Below, in pieces: positions 57,264 to 64,000 of a stretch of DNA of 64,000 nucleotides. Below the pieces are notes generated by a model that was given only the letters and a program-made list of their open reading frames with translations, was not told the origin of the DNA and made no database searches. Numbering within the stretch: position 1 is the first letter of the stretch; the number at the start of each line of letters is the position of its first letter. The DNA lies in assembly GCF_016629525.1 (NCBI RefSeq), contig NZ_AP024269.1, positions 3,844,001-3,908,000 on the forward strand. The letters run 5' to 3'. This DNA is from Kaistia sp. 32K (lineage in GTDB: Bacteria; Pseudomonadota; Alphaproteobacteria; Rhizobiales; Kaistiaceae). The position numbers and the translations under genes were made by a program.

Positions 57264-57627
57264 GTCGTCTACGCCTTCCCCTTGTCGCGACAGCCTTGGC
57301 GGTCGCCCCCAGTTTTTTCCCCGAACCGATGCGCCCCGGTTCCTTGCTTCCCGGCGCTTCGACCGGCCTTCGTCGTCGCAAAACGCATGCCACGCCGGCC
57401 GCTTGTGCGCCTGCGCCGATAGTGCCGTCCGCTCAGACGTCGGGAAGTGCCCGCATATTATGCGACGAAGCCTGCCCAAGATAGCGGCAGAGGCCGAGAA
57501 ATTGAGCGCTTCCGTCGAAACATCGCGGTGGAACATGCGCTTCCGGCGAAGCGGCATGGCCTTGCCAGCGATGCTATCGCCCCCCTACCCTTTCCATTCC
57601 CTTACGCCGAACCGGAGCCCCGCGCGG
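57264..57627. other. Divergent promoter region of the deaminase cluster
   Basis: 364 bp between the divergent binding-protein and RidA genes. It contains a perfect palindrome CGCATA-T-TATGCG (57452-57464), which is a good operator candidate. No convincing gene. No regulator for the cluster is encoded in the window. Confidence 0.55.
57452..57464. promoter_or_regulatory. CGCATATTATGCG palindrome
   Basis: A 13-bp perfect palindrome with a central T in the divergent region. Length and symmetry fit a GntR- or TetR-like dimer, but the protein is unknown. Confidence 0.45.
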
Positions 57628-58017
57628 ATGAACGATTCCCTGACCCCGAAGACCATCCGCCCGCCCTTCGGCCGCTACAGCCACGGCGTCCAGGCGCCGG
57701 CGGGAAGCCGGTTCATCTTCACCTCCGGCCAGCTCGGCATCCGAAGCGACGACAGCGTGCCGGAGGACATCGAGGAGCAGGCGGAGATCTGCTTCGAGAA
57801 CATCCGCGCGATCCTCGCCGAGGGCGGCATGGACCTTTCCGACATCGTCCGCTTGAACGCCTTTGTCACGCGGCGCGAGGACATGCGCCGCTACATGAAC
57901 GTGCGCGACCGCTATGTGGTCGAGCCGCTGCCCGCCTCGACGCTCTACATCGTCTCGGGCTTCACCCGGCCGGAATTCCTGGTCGAGATCGAAGCCGTCG
58001 CCGCCAGGGTCGACTGA
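57628..58017 (+). CDS. RidA-family protein, atypical
   Basis: 129 aa, normal length. GVQAPAGSRFIFTSGQLGIR and FVTRREDMRRYMNVRDRYV are Rid-family segments. The arginine that contacts the substrate carboxylate in RidA (in PAR-S-x-V) is replaced by Ser104 (PASTLYIV), so it is not a canonical enamine/imine deaminase and probably belongs to one of the Rid subfamilies tied to catabolic gene clusters. Followed after 17 bp by the amidohydrolase gene. Confidence 0.85.
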   Translation: MNDSLTPKTIRPPFGRYSHGVQAPAGSRFIFTSGQLGIRSDDSVPEDIEEQAEICFENIRAILAEGGMDLSDIVRLNAFVTRREDMRRYMNVRDRYVVEPLPASTLYIVSGFTRPEFLVEIEAVAARVD

Positions 58018-58034
58018 GAAGGACGGAAGCGGTC

Positions 58035-59417
58035 ATGACGAACACCGGGACGAACACGGGGCGGGTCTGGCTCCGGGATCCGATCGCCGTGCTGGCGGAC
58101 GGCGCCGAACGCGGCGTCGTCATCGCGGACGGCCGGATCGTCGAGCTGGTCGGCAAGGGCGCCGAGCCGCTGCATCCGGTGCAGAAGATCTTCGACGCCT
58201 CGCGCCATGTCGTGACGCCCGGCCTCGTCAACACGCATCACCACTTCTTCCAGACGATGACGCGGGCGCATCCGGCGGGGGTCAACAAGTCGCTCTGGCC
58301 CTGGATCACGTCGCTCTATCCGATCTGGACGAAACATGTGAACGCCGACAATTTCCGCCTCGCCGCCCGCCTCGCGGCGACCGAGCTGATGCTGTCGGGC
58401 TGCACCTGCGCCTCCGACCACCACTACATGTTCCCGGACGGGCTCGAACATGCGCTCGACATCGAGGCGGAGGAAGCGGCGGCGGTCGGCCTGCGGATGA
58501 CGCTTTCGCGCGGCGCGCTCGACGTCGGCGGCGATACGGCCGAGGCCGACAGCCAGGCGGTCGCGCCCGGCGGCGCCATCCAGGATACCGACGCGATCCT
58601 CGCCGATTGCGAGCGCGTCATCGCCCGCTATCACGACCGCTCTGACGGCGCGATGACCCGCGTCGCGCTCGCCCCCTGCGCCCCCTTCGACGTCTCGCTG
58701 CGGCTGATGCGGGAGACGGCGGCACTGGCCGAAAAGCATGATTGCCGGCTGCACACCCATCTCGTCGAGACGAAGCAGGAAGCCGACTTCGCCCGCGAGA
58801 AGCACGGCATGTCGGCGGTCGACTATCTCGAGGAATGCCACTGGCTTTCGGACCGGACCTGGCTGGCGCACGGCATCCATTTCGACGATGCCGAGGTAAA
58901 GAAGCTCGGGCGGCACGGCGTCGGCATCTGCCATTGCCCGACCTCGAACATGGTGCTGGCCTCCGGCATCTGCCGGACCAAGGAGCTGGAGGCGGCGGGA
59001 TGCCCGGTCGGCCTCGGCGTCGACGGCTCCGCCTCCAACGACAATTCGAACCTGATCGAGGCGGCGCGCCACGCGCTGATGATCGGGAGGCTCCGCTACG
59101 ACGCCGAGGCGGTGACGGATCGCGACGTGCTGCGCTGGGCGACGGAGGGCTCGGCGCGCTGCCTCGGCCGCGACGACATCGGCGCCATCGCCGTCGGCAA
59201 GCAGGCCGATTTCGCCTTCTGGAACCTCGACGAGCTACGCTTCTCCGGCGCCGGCGACCCGATCGCCGCCCTCGTGCTCTGCGGCGCGCATGCCGCCGAC
59301 CGCGTCATGGTCCAGGGCGAGTGGCGGGTCGAGGACGGCCAGCCGGTCGGCGTCGACCTGGCGCGCCTCCGCCATGAACACCACCAAGCCTCCAAACAGT
59401 TCCTGGAGGCTCTCTAA
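58035..59417 (+). CDS. 8-oxoguanine-deaminase-like amidohydrolase
   Basis: 460 aa. Metal ligands H68 and H70 in NTHHHFFQTMTR, then CASDHHYMFPDG, RLHTHLVETKQE, WLAHGIHFDD and GLGVDGSASNDNSN. The TRAHPAGVNKSLWPWITSLY region resembles 8-oxoguanine deaminase (8-oxoguanine to urate and ammonia) more than other TRZ/ATZ hydrolases; isocytosine or related rings also fit. Translated just after the RidA-like gene. Confidence 0.85.
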   Translation: MTNTGTNTGRVWLRDPIAVLADGAERGVVIADGRIVELVGKGAEPLHPVQKIFDASRHVVTPGLVNTHHHFFQTMTRAHPAGVNKSLWPWITSLYPIWTKHVNADNFRLAARLAATELMLSGCTCASDHHYMFPDGLEHALDIEAEEAAAVGLRMTLSRGALDVGGDTAEADSQAVAPGGAIQDTDAILADCERVIARYHDRSDGAMTRVALAPCAPFDVSLRLMRETAALAEKHDCRLHTHLVETKQEADFAREKHGMSAVDYLEECHWLSDRTWLAHGIHFDDAEVKKLGRHGVGICHCPTSNMVLASGICRTKELEAAGCPVGLGVDGSASNDNSNLIEAARHALMIGRLRYDAEAVTDRDVLRWATEGSARCLGRDDIGAIAVGKQADFAFWNLDELRFSGAGDPIAALVLCGAHAADRVMVQGEWRVEDGQPVGVDLARLRHEHHQASKQFLEAL

Positions 59418-59440
59418 AGCCGAGGAAGGCGCAGGCGGAT

Positions 59441-59578
59441 TCCCTCCCCCTTGTGGGGAGGGTTAGGGAGGGGGTACCTCCTCCCCCCTTGAAAGTCTGA
59501 CCTGCCCTTGCTCAGTATCGCCAACGCCCGAGGCCGGCGCTGGTACCCCACCCCGCCCTCCCCACAAGGGGGAGGGAG
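59441..59578. repeat. Inverted repeat with CCCTCCCCCTTGTGGGGAGG ends
   Basis: Left end TCCCTCCCCCTTGTGGGGAG with GGTTAGGGAGGGGGTA; right end TACCCCACCCCGCCCTCCCC with ACAAGGGGGAGGGA. The two arms are inverted copies of about 35 bp around a 70-bp middle. Another MITE-like rhizobial intergenic repeat. It separates the amidohydrolase and creatininase genes. Confidence 0.75.
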
Positions 59579-59609
59579 CAGAACAAGCCACCGAGAAAAG
59601 AGACTTCCG

Positions 59610-60416
59610 ATGTCCCTTCCCCGCCCCTACTGGCACGAAATGCAGGCGCCCGACTTCCTGGGCGGCGACAAGGACTGGATCGCGGTCCTGCCGATCTGCG
59701 CCATCGAACAGCACGGCCCGCATCTGCCCGTCTTCACCGACGCCTGCATCGGCGAAGGCATGGTGAAGCGCGTCGTCGAGCTCCTGCCCGAAGGCCTGCC
59801 GGCGACGTTCCTGCCGGTGCAGTCGATCGGCAAGTCGAACGAGCACATCTCGTCGCCGGGCACCCTCACCTTCACCTGGGAAACCGTCATCCGCATGTGG
59901 CTGGAGATCGGCGACAGCATCGCGCGGGCCGGCGTCAAGAAGCTCGTCCTCGTCACCTCGCATGGTGGCAACATCCCGGCCTCCGAGATCATCGCCCGCG
60001 AGCTGCGCATCAAATACGGCATGCTGGTGGTCTCGACCGGCTGGACCGCCGTCGGCGAGCCGGAGGGCCTGGTGCCGGAGGAGGAATATCTCTACGGCAT
60101 CCATGGCGGCGACGTCGAAACCTCGATCATGCTGCATTTCAGGCCGGACCTCGTGAAGATGGACAAGGCCGAGGATTTCCGCTCGACCCAGCTCGATTTG
60201 CTCAAGGAATTCAAGCGCCTGCGCTTCCACGGCGCCCCGGCGCGCGCCGCCTGGAAGGCGCAGGACCTGAACCCGCATGGCGCCGTCGGCAACGCGTCGC
60301 GGGCTACCGCCGAGCGCGGCAAACTGATGGTCGACTACCAGGCCGCCGCCTTCGTCGAACTGCTCGAGGAGATGGCGCGCTTCGACCTCGGCCGGCTCTG
60401 GACTTCGCCTGCCTGA
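59610..60416 (+). CDS. Creatininase-family amidohydrolase
   Basis: 268 aa. PICAIEQHGPHLPVFTDACI and SHGGNIPASEIIARELR carry the metal ligands Glu/His/Asp of the creatininase/MftE family, and YGIHGGDVETSIMLHFRPDL the remaining Glu. Members hydrolyse cyclic amides such as creatinine or the formamide of FAPy compounds (ArfB). In this cluster a ring-opening or deformylation step is plausible. Start ATG 59610 has only a weak AAGAGA site. Confidence 0.85.
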   Translation: MSLPRPYWHEMQAPDFLGGDKDWIAVLPICAIEQHGPHLPVFTDACIGEGMVKRVVELLPEGLPATFLPVQSIGKSNEHISSPGTLTFTWETVIRMWLEIGDSIARAGVKKLVLVTSHGGNIPASEIIARELRIKYGMLVVSTGWTAVGEPEGLVPEEEYLYGIHGGDVETSIMLHFRPDLVKMDKAEDFRSTQLDLLKEFKRLRFHGAPARAAWKAQDLNPHGAVGNASRATAERGKLMVDYQAAAFVELLEEMARFDLGRLWTSPA

Positions 60417-60520
60417 CCGGTCGGCACCCTTTCGGAAAACGCTTGGGAAAGCCGGCCGTCTGTTGCTAGCATGCGGGGCATTGCGACAGCATTGGCCTGA
60501 GCGCATGTCCGGGGGCGGGC

Positions 60521-61447
60521 GTGGTCGACATCGTAATTTCCGAGTTCATGCACAAGAACGCGGTCGCGGATCTCTCCCGCGACTTCGAGGTCCTCTACGA
60601 GCCGACGCTGGGGATGGACCCGCCCGGCCTGACGAAGGTCATCCGTCAGGCCAAGGCGCTGCTGATCCGCGACCGGACGGTCGTCGACATCCCGCTGCTC
60701 GCCAAGGCGGCCGATTTGCGCGTGATCGGGCAGATCGGCGCCGTCTCCGACAATATCGACCTTCTCGGCTGCGAGGCGCGCGGCGTCTCGATCGTCCGCT
60801 CGCCCGACATGATGGCCGACGCCATCGGCGAGTATGTGATCGCCAGCGCCATGATACTGGTGCGCGGCGCCTTCTTCTCGGCGCGTGACGTGATGGCCGG
60901 CAAGTGGCCGCGCGGCCATCTCGTCGGCCGCGAGATCGGCGGCCGCACGCTCGGCCTCGTCGGCCTCGATTTCGGCGCCCGCGCGGCGGCGACGCGGGCG
61001 CGCGCGCTCGGCATGCGGGTCATCGCCTGGGACCCGTTCCTGAAGCCGACCCATCCGGCCTGGAGCGACATCGAGCGGGTGGAGTTCGAGCCGCTCCTCG
61101 CCGAGGCCGACGTCGTCAGCGTGCATCTGCCGGCCCGCCCCGAATTCATCGGCAAGCTCGGCACCACCGCGCTGTCGCGGCTGAAATCCGGCGCCGTGCT
61201 GATCTCGGTCGGCGGCGGCGGCATCGTCGACGAGGCGGCCGTCGCCAACATGCTGTCGATCGACCGCCTGCGCGGCGCCGCCTTCGACGGCTTCGAGACC
61301 GAGCCGCTGACCTTCGAAGCCGGCTCGATCTTCGCCGCCGTCCCCAATTTATTGCTGACGCCGCGCATCGCCGACCTGACGCTCGAATCCCACCACCGCT
61401 CCTCGGCGGCGATCGTCGCCAAGGTGCGCGGCGCGCTCAATCTTTGA
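60521..61447 (+). CDS. 2-hydroxyacid dehydrogenase homologue without catalytic residues
   Basis: 308 aa, full length, with the D-2-hydroxyacid dehydrogenase layout. The nucleotide motif GxGxxG reads GLDFGA (Asp150 and Ala153 replace two Gly). The active-site Arg in the ARGGxVDE motif is Gly232 (ISVGGGGIVDE). Glu259 is kept (GFETEPL). The active-site His in TPHIA is Arg282 (TPRIADLT). It therefore should not work as a normal dehydrogenase. GTG start after GGGGGCGGGC. The frame is intact, which argues for a retained non-catalytic or changed function. Confidence 0.85.
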   Translation: MVDIVISEFMHKNAVADLSRDFEVLYEPTLGMDPPGLTKVIRQAKALLIRDRTVVDIPLLAKAADLRVIGQIGAVSDNIDLLGCEARGVSIVRSPDMMADAIGEYVIASAMILVRGAFFSARDVMAGKWPRGHLVGREIGGRTLGLVGLDFGARAAATRARALGMRVIAWDPFLKPTHPAWSDIERVEFEPLLAEADVVSVHLPARPEFIGKLGTTALSRLKSGAVLISVGGGGIVDEAAVANMLSIDRLRGAAFDGFETEPLTFEAGSIFAAVPNLLLTPRIADLTLESHHRSSAAIVAKVRGALNL

Positions 61448-61589
61448 TCAACCGGCAAAAATCCCTCTTGCAATAGCGCTTCGGCTCGGCTCGACTGTGG
61501 CTTTCCGCCCACGAGAGGTTCCAGCAAGGAATCCAGCTGCGGGGCGGGCTTAAAGCGCTTTGGAAAGCGCAAGCCAGGGGAGTTCCGGA

Positions 61590-63179
61590 ATGAAGAATTA
61601 TGTCCGCCTGTTGGCGGCGACCATGCTTGTCACGGGTCTCGCTTCCGCCGCCGGGGCCAAGACTTTGGTCTACTGTTCGGAAGGCAGCCCGGAGAACTTC
61701 AATCCGCAGATCAATACGACCGGCACCTCGCTCGACGCGGCGCGGCCGGCCTTCAACCAGCTGGTCCAGTTCGAGCCCGGCACGACGAATGTCGTCCCGG
61801 CGCTGGCCGAGAGCTGGGACATCTCGCCCGACGGCACGGAAGTCACCTTCCACCTGCGCAAGGGCGTCAAGTTCCACTCGACCAAGACGTTCACGCCGAC
61901 GCGCGACTTCAACGCCGACGACGTGCTGTTCTCGTTCGAGCGCCAGTGGAAGACGGACAACCCGTACCACAAGGTCTCCGGCGGCGCGTATGACTACTTC
62001 AACGACATGGGCATGCCGGACCTCTTGAAGTCGATCGAGAAGGTCGACGACCACACGGTCAAGTTCACGCTGAGCCGCCCCGAGGCGCCCTTCCTCGCCA
62101 ATCTGGCGATGGACTTCGCCACCATCTTCTCGGCCGAGTTCGCCGACGCGATGCTGAAGGCCGGAACGCCGGAGCAGCTCGACCAGGTGCCGGTCGGCAC
62201 CGGTCCCTTCTCCTTCGTCACCTACCAGAAGGATTCCGTGATCCGCTTCAAGGCGTTCGCGGATTATTGGGGCGGCCAGCCCAAGATCGACGGCCTCGTC
62301 TTCGCGATCACCAAGGATCCGACGGCGCGCTGGTCGAAGCTGCAGAAGGGCGAATGCCAGATCATGGCCTATCCGAACCCTGCCGACCTGGAGGCGATCG
62401 GCAAGGATCCGAACGTCAACCTGTTGCAGCAGGCCGGCCTCAACATCGGCTACCTCGCCTTCAACGTGCAGAAGAAGCCGTTCGACGACAAGCGCGTCCG
62501 CCTGGCGATGGCGCATGCCATCGACAAGGACACGATCCTCAAGGACGTCTATCTCGGCGCCGGCCAGTCGGCCAAGAACCTGATCCCGCCGACGATCTGG
62601 AGCTACAACGACAAGGTCGTCGACTACGACTACGATCCGGAAAAGGCCAAGGCGCTCCTGAAGGAAGCCGGCCTCGAGGGCGGCTTCGAGACGGATCTCT
62701 GGTGGATGCCGGTGCAGCGTCCGTACAACCCGAACGCCAAGCGCGTCGCCGAGATCATCCAGGCCGACCTCGCCAAGCTCAACATCAAGGCCAATCTGGT
62801 CTCCTATGAATGGGGCGAGTACCGCAAGCGCATGCAGGCGGGCGAGCACCAGATGGGCCAGCTCGGCTGGACCGGCGACAATGGCGATCCCGACAACTTC
62901 TTCTTCCTGCTCAGCTGCGAGGCGGCCCGCCCGGGCGGCCAGAACCTGGCCAAGTGGTGCAACAAGGAGTTCGACGACCGGCTGAACAAGGCCAAGACCC
63001 TGTTCGACAAGGCCGAGCGCACCAAGCTCTATGAAGAGATGCAGGTCATCCAGCACGATGACTATCCGGTGATGCCGATCGCCCACTCGGTCGTGTTCGA
63101 ACCGACCCGCAAGGAGGTCAGCGGCTACAAGGTGAGCCCGCTCGGCCGGCATGAGTTCACGGATGTCGAGCTGAAGTAA
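61590..63179 (+). CDS. dppA: Dipeptide-type ABC substrate-binding protein
   Basis: 529 aa, SBP family 5. Signal peptide MLVTGLASAAGA then KTLVYCSEGSPENFNPQINT, which is nearly diagnostic for DppA. AGGGGAG lies before the ATG. A GCGCTTT/AAAGCGC dyad (61555-61561 and 61564-61570) is in the leader. It binds dipeptides or haem-like ligands in the periplasm. Followed by a DppB permease. Confidence 0.92.
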   Translation: MKNYVRLLAATMLVTGLASAAGAKTLVYCSEGSPENFNPQINTTGTSLDAARPAFNQLVQFEPGTTNVVPALAESWDISPDGTEVTFHLRKGVKFHSTKTFTPTRDFNADDVLFSFERQWKTDNPYHKVSGGAYDYFNDMGMPDLLKSIEKVDDHTVKFTLSRPEAPFLANLAMDFATIFSAEFADAMLKAGTPEQLDQVPVGTGPFSFVTYQKDSVIRFKAFADYWGGQPKIDGLVFAITKDPTARWSKLQKGECQIMAYPNPADLEAIGKDPNVNLLQQAGLNIGYLAFNVQKKPFDDKRVRLAMAHAIDKDTILKDVYLGAGQSAKNLIPPTIWSYNDKVVDYDYDPEKAKALLKEAGLEGGFETDLWWMPVQRPYNPNAKRVAEIIQADLAKLNIKANLVSYEWGEYRKRMQAGEHQMGQLGWTGDNGDPDNFFFLLSCEAARPGGQNLAKWCNKEFDDRLNKAKTLFDKAERTKLYEEMQVIQHDDYPVMPIAHSVVFEPTRKEVSGYKVSPLGRHEFTDVELK

Positions 63180-63290
63180 GGCTCTCAGGCGATACCGGAG
63201 CGGGCGGCGGCGACACCGCCCTCCGCTTCGGTCATCTGTTTCTGGACCAGGCGGCGCAGTCTCTGCGCTCGCCCACCACGGGTCCCCAAA

Positions 63291-64000
63291 ATGCTCGGTT
63301 TCATTGTTCGACGGGTTCTGCTCGTCATCCCGACCTTCATCGCGATCGCGTTCCTGACCTTCATCGCCATCCGCCTGGTTCCCGGCGACCCGATCGAGGT
63401 CCGCACCGGCGAGCGCGGCATCTCGCCGGAACGGCTCGCGCAGTTCCGTCACGAGCTCGGCCTCGACCAGCCGGTCTGGAAGCAGTTTCTCGATTATCTC
63501 TGGCAGCTCGCGCACGGCAATTTCGGCACCTCGACCTCGACCCATGCGCCGGTCCTGACCGAGTTCCTGACGCTGTTCCCGGCGACGCTGGAGCTCGCCA
63601 TCAGCGCCATGCTGTTCGCCACCATCCTCGGCATCCCGGCCGGCGTCATCGCCGCGACGAGGCGTGGCACCGTCGTCGACTACGGGCTGATGGGCGCGGC
63701 GCTGACCGGCTTCTCCATGCCGGTGTTCTGGTGGGGCCTGCTGCTGATCCTGCTGTTCTCGGTCAATCTCGGCTGGACCCCGGTCTCCGGCCGCATCGAC
63801 CTGCTCTATTATTTCGAGCCCGTCACCGGCTTCATGCTGATCGACAGCTGGCTCTCCGGCGAGGAAGGCGCGTTCAGCTCGGCGGTGTCGCATCTGATCC
63901 TGCCAACCATCGTTCTCGGCACCATCCCGCTCGCCACCATCGCCCGCATGACCCGCTCGGCCATGCTGGAAATCCTCGGCGAGGACTATGTCCGCACCGC
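63291..64000 (+). CDS. dppB: Dipeptide ABC permease (DppB), cut by window end
   Basis: Partial, 236 codons visible. MLGFIVRRVLLVIPTFIAIA then RLVPGDPIEVRTGERGISPE, membrane helices and the EAA loop ML-EILGEDYVRTA at the window edge are DppB features. A remaining dppCDF set is expected beyond 64000. Confidence 0.9.
   Translation, partial: MLGFIVRRVLLVIPTFIAIAFLTFIAIRLVPGDPIEVRTGERGISPERLAQFRHELGLDQPVWKQFLDYLWQLAHGNFGTSTSTHAPVLTEFLTLFPATLELAISAMLFATILGIPAGVIAATRRGTVVDYGLMGAALTGFSMPVFWWGLLLILLFSVNLGWTPVSGRIDLLYYFEPVTGFMLIDSWLSGEEGAFSSAVSHLILPTIVLGTIPLATIARMTRSAMLEILGEDYVRT

Noticed and set aside
61437..63893. 818-codon minus-strand open frame over dppA and dppB
   Set aside because: Antisense shadow of two recognisable transporter genes with no protein-family motif.

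Overview
The window is about 66% GC and reads as chromosomal DNA of an alphaproteobacterium, most likely in the Hyphomicrobiales (Rhizobiales). The evidence is the gene set: GapR (DUF2312), DUF1244, DUF882, DUF1036, DUF459, a CpdR-type response regulator, a suhB/MmgR-like small RNA, a ROSE-type RNA thermometer before an Hsp20 gene, an EcfG-like promoter, and the short GC-rich palindromic repeats usual in these genomes. A genus near Kaistia or Bauldia is a guess. I see no prophage, transposase, CRISPR array, origin or complete IS element.

Layout. 1-9 kb is mostly housekeeping: DUF882 peptidase-like protein, GapR, DUF1244, an N-formylglutamate amidohydrolase, a DMT exporter, DUF1036 overlapping pyruvate kinase, a TPR protein, ribosomal protein L36 and a KGG stress protein. 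8.7-19.1 kb is amino-acid and peptide metabolism: an Lrp-type regulator divergent from D-amino acid dehydrogenase, then an XRE-cupin regulator divergent from a seven-gene operon (peptide-type ABC importer, DUF1028 protein, ArgE-like deacetylase). 19.1-26.8 kb is a sugar cassette: a ribose-type ABC importer, IclR and LacI regulators, and a D-tagatose/D-allulose 3-epimerase-like enzyme with all four metal ligands.

27-37.4 kb is mixed: an ABC-F ATPase with a probable leader peptide, a GT25 glycosyltransferase, tRNA-Val(GAC), cpdR, a second N-formylglutamate amidohydrolase, the suhB-like sRNA, hisN, an SDR, a hydrolase, Hsp20 and a threonine aldolase. 37.4-49.6 kb carries gltB-gltD, a block of repeats, a DUF459 protein, a MltB-like transglycosylase, and galE divergent from galU. 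49.6-51.6 kb is a small redox-stress group (NmrA, HxlR, NQO-like).

51.7-61.5 kb is the main accessory metabolic cluster. A minus-strand operon holds an NMT1/TauT-type importer, a cytosine-deaminase-like amidohydrolase and an FAD oxidase. The divergent plus-strand group holds an atypical RidA, an 8-oxoguanine-deaminase-like enzyme, a creatininase-family hydrolase and a 2-hydroxyacid dehydrogenase homologue that has lost its catalytic residues. This looks like uptake and breakdown of a nucleobase-like or N-heterocyclic compound; the substrate is inferred. The window ends in a DppA-type binding protein and a truncated DppB permease.

Most promising unexplained items: the 23-codon leader ORF plus hairpins before the ABC-F gene, the catalytically degenerate hydroxyacid dehydrogenase inside the deaminase cluster, and several strong operator-like palindromes next to their probable regulators.
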